A stretch of 64,000 nt of DNA from Nectonema munidae (taxonomy: Eukaryota; Nematomorpha; Nectonematoida; Nectonematidae). The DNA lies in the NCBI GenBank assembly GCA_030549495.1, contig JAUIRK010001039.1, forward strand, positions 865,840 through 929,839, given 5' to 3'. The translations under genes and the position numbers were made by a program. Positions 24,196 to 35,863 of this stretch are shown here, piece by piece. Below the pieces are notes generated by a model. The model had not been told where the DNA came from. It was given only the letters and a program-made list of their open reading frames with translations, and ran no database searches. Position 1 is the stretch's first letter; each line of letters starts with the position of its first letter.

Positions 24196-27176
24196 TTTTG
24201 AGACCTAGAATCCTACGTCTCGAGCGAAGCGAGAGACAAACACAGGACCGTCTAGTCTATAATATAAAGATTGTAAGCGAATCATATATATATATATATA
24301 TATATAACATTTTTCCGCATTTTTCGACTTTGAGCTGAAATTTTTGTGTGATGAAAGGGGGTTTTGAAATTTTTTTTTATCCACACCTACCTTATTTTGG
24401 ATTCTGAGTTTGATGGCGATAGTCACGTGACCCCAAATTGAGGTCAATGACCCGAGTCAGAGAATGAAATTTTGCGATTTTCGTGTTATGACTTTTTTTT
24501 ATAAAATTTTTTTATGTGCAATTAAAGTAGACATATGTATGAATATTAATTGACAAAAAAATTTCAGAAATTTTTTTTAAATTTTCCAGAATTTCGTCTC
24601 AAAAATCCGAATTTCAACATTTTTGATCAAAATTTGCTAAAAAACTAAAATTTATTTTTTTCTAATATTTTTATGAAAGGACACAGAATGAGTGATATTT
24701 TATGCTAATATTTGAAATTTTTGAAAAATATTTAGTTTTCACATGTTTTTTCCCAATTTTCACTTTTTGGCGTTAAAAAATGACGCCATTTTTCCCCATG
24801 AAAATTTTGATCCAATTTTGCGAAAAATTGAAGCCCTAAAATAAAAATGACATCCTCTTTTATTTTTTTGCCCAACTCTTTCTCTACAAGTTGATGTAAA
24901 AAAAATTTATATTTGTTGCATAAAATTTTCGGCAAAATGACTCCAAACAAGGTAACTTTGACAAATTTTTCGATTTTTTTTAATTTGTTTAAAAATATTA
25001 AAAAAAAATTTTTTTTCTAAAATAAATTACATAATCGTGTTCTAAATATACGAAAATATATATTAATGCTGAAAAATTTTTTTTTTATTATTTTATAAAT
25101 TTTTTGGATCGGTCTGCATAAATTTAAATTTGGACGTTTTTGATTGGCTAATATTTGGAAAATAATATATTTATATTTCTAATTTTTACATTAAGAGGTG
25201 TATAATAGTTTTAATTTTAATATAAAACTTTAAATTTTTGAAAAAAAATTTTTTTTTGTTTTTTTATTTTCAATTTTATATTTTTGGCGTTAAAAATTGG
25301 TCTAAAAAAGATGTTTTATTTCTTTTTTACAAAATGTTTACAATTTTAATTAAAAAATTTTCTTTTATTTTTATAGAGCTTTCTTTTCTCTACAATTTAG
25401 TTGAAAAAATTTTACATTTACTTTATTCAATTTTTCTGCAAGGAGTTAGCCGTATTGAATACCCAAAAATATTTAACTTAAAACTGATTATTATATCCAA
25501 TTTTTACAAAAATAAAAAACTTTTTTACATTATTTTTTTACTAAATCATGCTATATGGTTTATATTTAAAGATTTTAATTTCACTTTTTTTAAAAAAAAA
25601 TTTTTAAGACTCTTTTTTTCTTTTTATATACATAAGTCATCAACGAATTTAAGTAAAAATTAACTTGAAACAAATTTTTAACATTTTTTCAAAATATTTT
25701 TCATTTTCAAAATGAGCCCATCTTAAAGAACATCCTTTTACCTACATTTTACAAGTTATAACTTTTTTGAAAAAATATTAAAACAAATTTTTATAAGCCT
25801 TTGAACAATGTCCACAATTTTCCTATTTTTCACGATATTTAAGTGTGTAAAATGAATATTTACATATTTTTTTTATTTTTTTTGGCATATTCATAAAATA
25901 TAACTGATATTTAAACATACTACGGTGAAAAAATTTTAAAATATATTTTTTTATTTTTTTGAAAAATTGTAAGGGGTGAACCCTACAAAATTTTCGAAAA
26001 ATTTCAAACGTATCCAATTTTAAATTTTAATACCGCATTTTAAAGGAAATTTTATACTGATCACGAAAATGTAAAAATATTTTAAATTAAAAAATTTTTA
26101 AATACTTTTTTTAGCCTTTGAACTTGAAAAAATGACAAAAAATCCAACTTTGACCTCAAAAAAAATTAAAAAATCAATCGATTAATTTCAAACAAATTAC
26201 ATATTCGGAATCAGCGTATCAAACTCTATCAGAATACGTTTTAAAAATTTTGAATTTTCCATTTTTAAAATTTTCCATTTTTCAGCCCCTTTCAAACTGC
26301 CTCAAAATTATGACTTCACATATATTCACCAAAAAAGCAAGTTTTATATATTTTTAGAATCCTCTTATCATTCTGAATAACAATATTAACTTTATTTTAC
26401 CTTAAATGTTTTTATTCAAAAAATTTCATATATATTTGTATATTTTGTATATACGTGTATAATGTACTTAATTTAACCAATCAAAAAAATTCATTTGCAT
26501 TAAAAAAAATTTTCATTCTCAATATATCCAATTCAATTAATGGCTGATGGGTTTATTTATTCTTCTCAGGAAAGATAATAAATTTGTATGTTACTATTTC
26601 AAATCTTATTTTTAATAAAACAAGATTCTTTATTAAAGTTGTTTTTTTAATCTATAAATTTTGTTATTTAGATTTCTATAAATTGATACCTACTATTGAT
26701 AATTTTTAAATAACTAAAGTTTTATTAATAGATTTCTTTAAAATCTGAATTATTTAGTTCTATAAATTTTAGACTTTCATAATAATCTAAATTATTTAGT
26801 TTATAAATTTTATTTTTCTAAACTCTTATTTAAAAATTTAATTTTTAAGTATTAAGAGTTTTAATAGATTTAGTACGAATCTATGTTTATTTAAATAAAT
26901 AGGTCTTTTTACTTTTGGTTAAAGTTTTTAGATTTTATATAGATTACATATAATTTATTTATATTGTCTGCTTTAATTTATTTTTAATGATAATCTAATT
27001 TGCTAATCCGTTATTTTAAAATATAATTAAAGCTCTTCTAGATTTTATATAGTAATTTTATAATATTTCCTTTAATTTATTTTTAATAATCTAATTTATT
27101 TCTTTATTTTATTTTTAAATAAGTAATGGTCTTTAATATTTTATGTATTAAGTTTTCATATATTTTATCTTTGTGG

Positions 27177-27515
27177 GTACCAATGATCTTTACTTCTACT
27201 AATGATCTTTCAAGGGGAATAACAATGTACGGGCGTACAAATGATCTTTACGGGGGTACAAATGATCTTTACGGGGGTACAAATGATCTTTACGGGGGTA
27301 CAAATGATCTTTACGGGGGTACAAATGATCTTTACGGGGATACAAATGATCTTTACGGGGATACAAATGATCTTTTCGGCGGGTACCATTGATTTTTACG
27401 GGGGTAATAATGATTTTTACGGGGGTACCAATGATCTTTACGGGTATTTATGATCTTTACGGGTACTTATGATCTTTACGGGTACTTATGATCTTTACAA
27501 GGGTACCAATGATCT
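27177..27515 (+). repeat. Minisatellite A in Helitron-like copy 3
   Basis: At least six almost identical GGGGTACAAATGATCTTTAC units (27235-27370) flanked by more diverged ones, indicating recent local expansion. Confidence 0.8.
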
Positions 27516-27539
27516 TTACGGGTTCATTGATGGTATCTA

Positions 27540-27915
27540 TAATCCAGGTACTAATGATCTTTTGAGTGTACCTAGAATCCCAGTACCAATGATATTTAAG
27601 GGAACCTAGAATCACGTTGGTACCAATGATCTTTAACAGGATCTAGAATCACGGGAGTACCAATGATTTTTAACAGGACCTAGAATCACAGTACTAATGA
27701 TCTTTAACAAGACCTAGAATCATGCGGTACCAATGATCTTTAACTGGACCTAGAGTTTTACCAATGATCTTTAACTGGACCTAGAATTTTACCAATGATC
27801 TTTAAGTGGACCTAGAATTTTACCAATGATCTTTAAGTGGACCTAGAATTTTACCAATGATATTTAAGTGGACCTAGAATTTTACCAATGATCTTTAAGT
27901 GGACCTAGATTTTTG
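27540..27915 (+). repeat. Minisatellite B in Helitron-like copy 3
   Basis: 31-bp ACCTAGAATTTTACCAATGA-type units as in copies 1 and 2. Confidence 0.7.
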
Positions 27916-27970
27916 AGACCTAGAATCCTACGTCTCGAGCGAAGCGAGAGACAAACACAGGACCGTCTAG

Positions 27971-28080
27971 TATAATATAAAAAATACCACCATTATAAAA
28001 AGATGTATTAATATGAGGCAATTGCATATATTAGATAGAATCACTAGAACATAATCCAAATTTATGTAAACAGAAAGAAT
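27971..28080 (+). mobile_element. Penelope-like element fossil, right part
   Basis: Directly after the Helitron-like block the reading frame left at 17185 continues as YNIKNTTIIKRCINMRQL then HILDRI, matching the end of the Penelope GIY-YIG region (IIKRCRN...L.ILEAI type). This continuity shows that the three-copy block was inserted between A 17185 and T 27971 without loss or gain of host bases. Confidence 0.7.
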
Positions 28081-29019
28081 ATTTATACCACATAAAATTA
28101 TTTATATATTATATTATATACTAATATATTTACTTTTCCGTGTTTATTTTATTTTGTATAATTAATTAATTAAAGACAATTTAATTGTTATTTTTAACAT
28201 TCTTTGTATTTAGCTGAAGAGAAAAGATGAAAAACATCTTTCCTAATAGATCTTCCTAATAAAGTGTCTTATAACTTCCAACTCCTTGTTCCTTATACAG
28301 ATTTTAATATATACCAAATTAAAGTCTTGGGTTTAACTAATCAATGTAAAAATGAGTATAGAAAAAAACTTGATAACTTATCAAATTAAACTAATGTGCT
28401 TTGCTATTGAAACAGTACACTTATGTTATGCCTAGTAGAATAATAATAGTAATCAGGGAAAATACTAGAAAGTTACAAGAGCAAAAGTAGTAATTTTTAT
28501 TATAACTATAGTAAAGTTTTTTTATAGCTTGTAAAGTAAAAATAGTGAATTTTACTAACACTCCAGTAAAAATACTAGTGTGTTACTAGGAGAAAAATAG
28601 TAAATTTTGCTATAACTATAGTAATTTTAAGGACAGTAAATTTACTATATAATTCTAGTAACCATAACTAGTTTCTTCCAACATTAAGTCTGGACATTTT
28701 TTCAGTTGAAATACTTTCTCGCATTGTGAGAAAAAGATAATAACATTGATGTATGTTTTATGTGATCTATAAAACCAAAGACACAAAAAGCAAAACCGCC
28801 GCTATATGGGGGGGAATAAAAAAAAACCAAAAGGTACAATAACGAACAGATATCTCCCATGTCTTTGTTGTAATAGTAGTTTTGAGTGCCGCTTTTTCGT
28901 GACCCATTTTGGGGGGGGGGGGGGGGCACAAGTCAGAATTGGGGGGAGGGGGAGGGCACCCCCCCCCCCCCCCATGACGACGGGCCTGACAAGTTTATTA
29001 TTTAGATACAGTGCTAATT
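28081..29019. other. Intergenic DNA with short repeats and G/C tracts
   Basis: From 28440 to 28680 there are several loosely spaced AGTAAA/TTTACT motifs that can pair with one another. From 28911 to 28972 long G runs are followed by a C run and then CATGACGACGGGCCTG, whose complement CAGGCCCGTCGTCATG looks like a hAT-type end. No gene recognised. Confidence 0.4.
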
Positions 29020-29641
29020 ATGTCTTCTAAAAAAAATATAAGTGACGGTGACAAAGGAAAGCGAAGAACTAAGAGAGTAAACCTAGAAGTAAAGAAGGAA
29101 AAAATAGGAAAATATGAAAATGGAGTTTCTTGTTTCCAAACTTGAGTCAGGTCTTGTGACTAAACCGAAACCTACATTATCAACGTTCTTGAAAAATAAA
29201 GAGAATAGCTGCTCATGTTGCAAAAGAATCTAAAGTGATTAGTAAACAAAGACCACAGATAATTGAAGAAGTTGAAAAGTTTTTGCTCGTGTTTATTAAT
29301 GAGAAACAGTTGAAAGGGGGTCGTGTAAGCGAAGCATTTATCGGTGAAAAAGTGCTAAATATTTATGGCGATCTAGTTAATAAAATCCATGGTGCAAGTT
29401 TTGAAAAGTTGGATTTTAAAGCAAGCAGTTCAAAAAGTTTAAAAAAAGAATCGCAATTCACAGTGTAATTTGGCGTGGAGTAGCGCCAAGTTCAAAGAAG
29501 GAAGGAGAAGAGAAGTTTAAAAAGAGTTTAATGATTTCATAAAAGCGGAATGTTTTCTCCCAGAACAAGTTTTTAATGGAGACGAAACAGGTTTATTTTG
29601 GAAAAGGTTGCCAAACCGCACTTATATAACAAAAGAGGAAA
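29020..29641 (+). pseudogene. Tigger/pogo-like transposase fossil, N-terminal part
   Basis: Begins MSSKKNISDGDKGKRRTKRV, like Tigger transposases. Later frames show a CENP-B-type DNA-binding part (KQLKGGRVSEAFIGEKVLNI) and the start of the DDE domain (FNGDETGLFWKRLPNRTYI). The reading frame changes several times, so it is dead. It is cut at 29641 by a hAT insertion and resumes at 32820. Confidence 0.8.
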
Positions 29642-32600
29642 CAGGGTGTCTACCAAATTTCAAAAATAAAATTCAAGAGGTTTTTAAGAGGTTTTCAAGA
29701 GTAATATGAAAATTTTTAAGGGTGAGACTATTATGAAAACAGATATATAAAACTTTGAATTCAAAATATTTTTTTTATAATAATAAAGAAAGCATGCATT
29801 TAAAGTATGAGTTCAACTAAGATTCTTTTTTATTAGTTTTGTTTCTTGATCAATTTTTGTGATTTCATTAGAACTATCTTTTAAAATTTTCATTTTCTTT
29901 TCTTCAAGCTCTTTCAAATCCATCTCCATTTTTCTTTTTCTTTCTTTTGCGGCTTCTTCGATCTTCGCTTCGGTCCTCTTTTTATCTAATGCATCTTTGT
30001 AATAAGCCTTTGCATTACCAATACTCAATAATAATTTTTTATCTATCAATGTGTTTTGAATACCATCGACTGATTGAAGATGATCGTAGACTCTCCTTCG
30101 CCCTACCAAAGTGTTTTCATAAAGGTTTTCAGATAAACATTCTTTATTAATCGAGAATGATCTTTCTACAGAGGCATTGCCGTAGAAAAGAGTAAGAACA
30201 ATACACACAACGTTTTCAAGTTCTTCACTACTATTCATAAGCTCAAAAATTTCTTTCCAAAAAATATCCAACTTTCTGCAGTTTTTGTTTTCCAAAACAA
30301 AAACCTTCAAGGCATCATTATGTTTCAGTTCACGGTATGATAAAAGTGCCTTGTCAGCATCAATGCCCGTTAACCATTTTTTTCTACTAAAACATCCAAT
30401 AAATTGACAATCATTTTTTCATTTTCACATAGCAAATATTCAGGCAATAAACATCTCAGATTGCTCATAAAATTGCTTTTCAATGGTGATCTTTCAATAA
30501 TTTTTTCAGCAATGCCGATTAAAAACTTTCTACAATCATCTCTAAAAAGAAGCACAGATTGAGCATTTGCTTTTCCATTTTTAGCCAAAAGTCGTAATTC
30601 ATTGCGAGTCGTAAAACCCAAATCCATTCTTGATGGATGAATAAAAACGCTTCATTGAAAACTTTGCAAAGATCTGCTCCACTTTTGATTGCATCCATTT
30701 TCTCTTTTTCAATAAATTGTGAAAAAATATTGAAGGTAATTTTATATAACTTTTCGTGCAAAAATGGTGCCAATGGATTGGAATTCAGTTAAGAAAGGTT
30801 CCAGTTGTTTGGCAACACTTGTAAAAAATGCTAGCTTACAACATAAAAAAGAATCCTCTAATTTTTGTTTAACACGAAAAAACGTTTCACAATTTGGCGC
30901 GCACTTTTTTTCAAGAGCAGTTTTAATGTAAATTTGTAGGTTTGGTATCATCATTCTTGCTCTTTCACATATTTTTATGTTTTCTAGCCATCTTACATTG
31001 CAGAACTTCATAGGAAAAAGCTTAGAATTAGTAAACGCAGAATAATCTGCTCTTCTACTAGGAACATCTTTGAACAAATTAAAAATGTCTCTGAGAAAAC
31101 TAATTATTTTCCAAGTTGTCTTCTTTTCCCCGTTTTTAAAAGCTCCATGTATAATATGTAAAGTACAACTTCCTGTTTCTAACAATTCTGGTGCATTAGC
31201 ATTTTTCCTTTTTTGATATTCCTTAAAAATTCGCAAAAATTTCCAATTTACAGCTGGACCATCCTTTGAAATTTGAATAATTTTACTGTTATTTATCGGA
31301 TGAATAGCTTCTAAATAAATTTCAAGCATATCTGAAGCTGTGGAGTGTCCTAAAAAAGAAGAGCCCCAGTGTCTGGTATGAAATTTTCCTCTTGAAAAAA
31401 ATCTAATTATTATATCCATTTGTTTTTTCTGCGATATTTTGTTCAGCGTTTCATCAAAAGATACTGCTAAAAAAATAGATTTTATTACCTCATCTCTTAA
31501 TACGCGATGAAAATAAGGTGCCAAACCAAAATTAATTATATAAGACAATTTATCTTTTCCCATTTTCAAAGAATGAACTTCTTTTACTTCTGGATACATC
31601 AACTTTTGAACTTAGATTCCTTTGCAGCCAGCTCTTAATGAAAGATTATTATAAACTACATGCAATGCCCAATATATTTTAGCTTTCTTATTTCTACCAT
31701 TTTCCGTTGAAAAAAAAGTTATAGGAGTGACAGCATGCGAAGACAAAGAAGACTCTCAAAATTTGAATCAAATACAGAAGATTGGACGTTTGTTGAAAGA
31801 GAAGAAGTGGCAAAACTAGTAGAATTATTTGCTGTCATTTCATTTGCAGTCTCACTACAAAAAAATCTGGAATGGAATTTTGTCTGCAAGCATTCAGAGC
31901 ATTTATATGCTTTTTACTTTTAGTATGATGACTAACAATGGCACTCCTCCCCATTGTTGCTAAACTTATGTCTTTCTTACACAATGAGCAGTAGGCTAAG
32001 TGTTTATTGTTTTGATTTTCTTTGAGCCAATTTTTCCATTCAGGTTCGTTAAGACATTCTTTTAAAAAAGTGCTTCTCCACCCTGTTTTATTAGGCATGT
32101 AAAACAAAAGTTGAAGAATATTAAAAATATTAAAACAAAATATTAACTGCTAATCTAAAAATTACCCAAAAAAGTTATATAGTGACATCTTTATTTTTAT
32201 TATGAATTAATAAAATACCTTTGTGTCTCTTTTTATCAAAAGTAAGAATACTTTAATGTGATATATTCCAGTTAACTTTAAAACAAAAAAAGAAACAAAT
32301 TTGTCCTTACAAAATAAAATTTTCGAAAAATTGCATATTTAATTTCAATAAAGCTGAAAAGAGATAAAGTGATGCACATATTTTGATTGATGATATAAAA
32401 CATAATGATAACTAAATTTCATAATAATTTTGTGTATATGAATAAAAGAGTTGGTGCTTTCTCTCTACTGAATGAATATTTCCATTACAATTTTTACAAA
32501 GTTCTTGCAATCAATCAATTGCATTGTTCTATGTTTCATTGAAGAAAAACAATTTTTGATTATTTATCGTAATGAATAAAAAAGAAATAAAAGAAAAAAA

Positions 32601-32819
32601 TTGAAAAATCAAGGGATGATAAAGCAACAACATTAAAAATACAGTACTGTAATATTTACTATAATCTATATCTATGTTTTTATAAATGGGTAATCTATGT
32701 TTTTCTAAACATTAGTGAAATTCAAGAGGTTTTTAAGGTTTTCAATGTTTTCAAGAGGTTCTTTCAAAATTAAGAGGTTTTCCAGGTTTTCAATGTTTTC
32801 AAGGTTGGTAGACACCCTG
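29642..32819 (-). mobile_element. hAT element with BED-finger transposase, inserted in Tigger
   Basis: The ends are perfect 15-bp inverted repeats, CAGGGTGTCTACCAA at 29642-29656 and its complement at 32805-32819. Subterminal TTCAAGAGGTTTT repeats lie inside both ends. The minus-strand transposase runs from 32107 to 29813: a BED-type finger (CSLCKKD...H...H), a catalytic region with FDETLN and ISKDGPAVNW, a CxxH motif (CTLHIIH), an RW motif and the dimerisation segment NASVERSFSINKECLS, ending in a Lys/Glu-rich coiled coil. Roughly four frame changes make it inactive. No clean 8-bp target duplication is seen. Confidence 0.85.
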
Positions 32820-33083
32820 GAAAAAGTGCAACCAGCTCATAAACCTATGAAAGACAGGTTGACTCTTTTGATGTGTGGAAATGCTAGTGATGATTTCAAA
32901 GCGAAGCCGCTTTTGGTTTATCACTCAGATAACCCTTGAGTGTTTAAGCGAAAGACAGTAATGAAAAGCAATTTACCTGTGATGTGGAGAGCATATTTTC
33001 CTTAACTAATACCGATCAAAATTTTAGAGGCAACAAAAAAATTCATAAACAAGAAGATGTTATGCGTAAAAAAGTAAAGTAAG
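32820..33083 (+). pseudogene. Tigger/pogo-like transposase fossil, C-terminal part
   Basis: Continues the DDE domain: EKVQPAHKPMKDRLTLLMCG, then KPLLVYHSDNP and, after a stop, VFKRKTVMKSNLPVMW. The frame joins that of the left part at the hAT insertion. Homology ends where the tandem array begins at about 33084. Confidence 0.8.
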
Positions 33084-33086
33084 TTC

Positions 33087-34635
33087 GTTAACAAAAAATA
33101 AATTTTAGTAGTTTTAGCTAGTTTTAGCTAGTTAAATAATAATATATACATTTTAGCTAGTTTAATAATAATACACTTATAAATTACATATATTTGAAAA
33201 TAGAATTAGGATTGTTCATTTGTATAATTTATAAAATAGAGAAATTTAAATAAAACGATTTTTTTAACAAAGTAAACTTTATTAAGGCAAATATTTTCGG
33301 TTCAATCACGAACTGAGAAAATGAGAACATGAGGAGTAATAATCGGAAGGCAATAAAGAAAGTAAGTAAGGAGATTTTCAACTGTGATAGAGGATGGTAG
33401 CGAAGATATAGGAATAAAGAAAGAATTCAAACAGAATGTAAAAAGTTGTGCGATGCAAGGGAGTCCTCTGAGAGAGAAGGTCTATGAAACTAATAAGAAA
33501 AGTATGAAAATGTTAAGGCAGATGAGCGGAGTAAGGAGAAAAGGCAGAATAAAGAAGGAGGTTACAAGAGGAACGGCAAAAGTGGTTATTCTGTAGTCTC
33601 GGAACAGAATAAGGCTATTGCAAGACTAAGTGCATGTCGTAAGAGGCGACTAAAATCACTGTTTGTTTATTTAAAACAGGCAACAAAGAGTGTGAGTTTC
33701 TGGCTCACATGAAACCCCCGTCTCAGAACGGCTAATACTTGGAATATTTTTATATTTTGGGGGGGACCTGTATTCCAGATAATAACAAAGATGCCTTGCT
33801 TGAAACATAGGATAATTGATAACGATACATTCTTTATGGAAGAGAAACAATGAAAATTAAAATGTACTAACTCAAAATAGAAATCATCACGAGACGGGGT
33901 AGTATACAAGATGTGCTTTAAGGATTATGGTTGTGTAGACACAAAAACAAAATATAAAATTTGAGTGTTAAATGATACATGAGAATCAATCCTTAACATA
34001 TAGCTTTTTGAAACAAAATTAACATCACTGTTGAATTCAGCATGATATGTATGTATATTATATATGTGTAAAATATATAGTTATCAAAAATGGCACAGAT
34101 GCCAATATGTGATAATTTAGGCACTATTGGTCGTGTAGCGAATATTTGGTAACTATTCGGCCTATTCCGTCATTTTTCTCACTATTCGGTAACCGGCATT
34201 TTTGGCACTATTCCTTACCCAATAATTTTATATTATAAGGGCATTTTATCAACACCACGTGACTCATCAGGCCACTTCAATGGCTATAGCTATGCCTTTA
34301 TGGCTTTTTGAACAACTTTATTAATTAGATGCAAGCAAGAATATGAACACAAATAGAACATAAGGATATGGAGCGAAAAAATGAAAAAGAAAATCGCTAA
34401 TGCAAACATGAATATGAACAACACACATAAGTAAATACGATGCTTACTATGCTATTGCTTAATACCTCTAGTCAGAAGACTCATTAGTCAGTACTGGATT
34501 TTGATTGATAGATAGTAGGGTTATAGTGCAGAAACATAATCTTTTCTCCATTTTCCGGGGTGAGTCTGTATCGCTTAGCTTCATATATGTTTCCTCTAGT
34601 ACTAAAATAATAAAAAAAATAACTCTATAGTACGT
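33087..34635. other. Array unit 1, spacer after the border
   Basis: AT-rich spacer. TTTTAGCTAG is repeated just after the border. The only open frame of note is the 70-codon one at 33384-33596, kept in four copies, but all sequence is kept equally, so this does not argue for coding. Equivalent spacers follow 42872, 52611 and 62625. Confidence 0.5.
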
Positions 34636-34866
34636 AGGGTGTTTCTCTTGTTCTATTCGCTGTATCCATACTTTCGAATCCGATGCCTCAGTGAAAGCAC
34701 GGTGTTCTTAATTGACTTTAAATTATCCACCAATATTACATTTGAAGTGTACCTATCTCTATCTCTTCACAAAATTAATGGAAATGAGCAGTAACAATAA
34801 TAACTACCACTTCGCATTTTCAAAAAAGTGTTACGCGAGAATGAAGCACTCAAAATTTATGAAGAA
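34636..34866 (+). repeat. Direct repeat a, unit 1
   Basis: About 230 bp starting AGGGTGTTTCTCTTG, repeated in modified form at 38044-38284 in the same unit and orientation. Copies in units 2 and 3 start at 44420 and 54175. Confidence 0.75.
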
Positions 34867-35863
34867 GAGAATCAAAATGAAAGTATTTTATTTTCAGCTC
34901 TAAATTTACCTTGAAGATATTATTAATTTACTTTGTCAACTTTCGATTTTAGCACAGGTCCCCTTATATGGGTCTATTCTTCCAATAGAGATTTTAACCG
35001 TTCGTCTACGGGGTATCATGCGAGACAGAATACTCGCACTCATTGTTGCCTGTTTTGATTCATTTTACAGGTCTTCTTTATTTCAGGCATAATTTCCCAC
35101 ATTTTTTTGCTTAATTTTACTCATTGTCAACTATTTAATTTTTTTACAAATTCTCTCTTCCCATGTTATGGTTATCTTCTGACTGGCTATTGTTGTGCAG
35201 TTTTTCCTGGTAATTCTCATTATGTTTTTATATACGTATGCCTATACATACAGTTATAGAAGTAGGATAATCAAAAGAAAATGTAGTAGAGGTAGTGATT
35301 TTTGCTTAAAATATAGAATTTTAATAATTTATTTGATTTTATTGATCAAAAAATTTTTGATTACGTCAAAAATACTTTTTTACATCTTTTCTTTATCTCA
35401 ACTTTTATTGTGGTGCGATAAATTTTCGTCCTCATTTTCCCATCACATTTAAACTTTTGCAGGTTTTTAGCAGCGTGCTCATATCTTTTTGATTTTTACT
35501 TTCCTACCCCTCAAAATAAACTGTTAATTTACAGTGGTTTTTCTCCGTCATAAATAATAATTTGATCACGATGTTCTTTAGTGAAACAAAATACACCCTG
35601 TTCTGTACATAGCCATCGTGATATCTTTAAAATTCACTCTTCAATATATTCTCCAATCTAAACTTCACTTTACATTGTTTCAAACATGATTCTTTCTTCG
35701 TGACGGCCAGTTTTACGTTGTAGGTGTGACAAGTAACTTTTGACCCCGCCTCGCAACCACCCCTCATATAGCTGTACTTTTGTTGCCTTACGAAAATATA
35801 ACGATAGATGAATAACTTGCATCTTTTCGTGGGCGATGTCCAATAAAACAATATATTCCTTCT
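34867..35863. other. Array unit 1, spacer
   Basis: No gene recognised. A frame at 35195-35452 encodes a Leu/Ile/Phe-rich peptide expected from AT-rich DNA. A small region at about 35742-35788 differs in length and sequence in each unit. Confidence 0.4.

Larger units (their letters stand above)
20797..24255 (+). mobile_element. Helitron-like element, tandem copy 2
   Basis: Same family and orientation as copy 1, 3459 bp, starting TCTATAATATAAAG directly after the CTAG of copy 1 and ending CTAG at 24252-24255. Very similar over its length. Shorter mainly because of fewer minisatellite units and a gap near 23510. No Rep/helicase frame. Confidence 0.8.
24256..27970 (+). mobile_element. Helitron-like element, tandem copy 3
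   Basis: Third head-to-tail copy, 3715 bp, starting directly after the CTAG of copy 2 and ending CTAG at 27967-27970, followed by T (27971). The interior shares the same AT-rich body. Minisatellite A is expanded to near-perfect 23-bp units. No Rep/helicase frame. Confidence 0.8.

Noticed and set aside
18333-25663. Repeated 72-141 residue frames in the Helitron-like bodies
   Set aside because: Rich in Phe, Leu, Ile, Lys and Asn as expected from AT-rich DNA. They have no recognisable domain, and the copies are simply identical DNA. No Rep or helicase motif was seen.
20024-27453. Open frames encoding repeated TNDLYGG or MIFTGVQ peptides
   Set aside because: They are translations of the minisatellite in the Helitron-like units. 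Unit length and number vary freely and the frames are not kept across the three copies.
17186-27970. Repeats with spacers as a CRISPR-like array
   Set aside because: The repeats are contiguous minisatellites in a eukaryotic Helitron-like element, without unique spacers or cas genes.
29634-32827. 8-bp target duplication around the hAT insertion in Tigger
   Set aside because: Flanks AGAGGAAA and GAAAAAGT do not match. Only a GGAAA-like overlap can be made, so no duplication is claimed.
33384-33596. 70-codon frame present in four array units as a gene
   Set aside because: All unit sequence is conserved to a similar level. Changes between copies are replacements (Lys/Asn) with no sign of constraint, and no homologue is recognised.
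35195-35452. 85-residue hydrophobic frame as a small membrane protein
   Set aside because: Composition is that of AT-rich DNA, and an in-frame length difference between unit 1 and units 2 and 3 is the only variation. No start context or family support.
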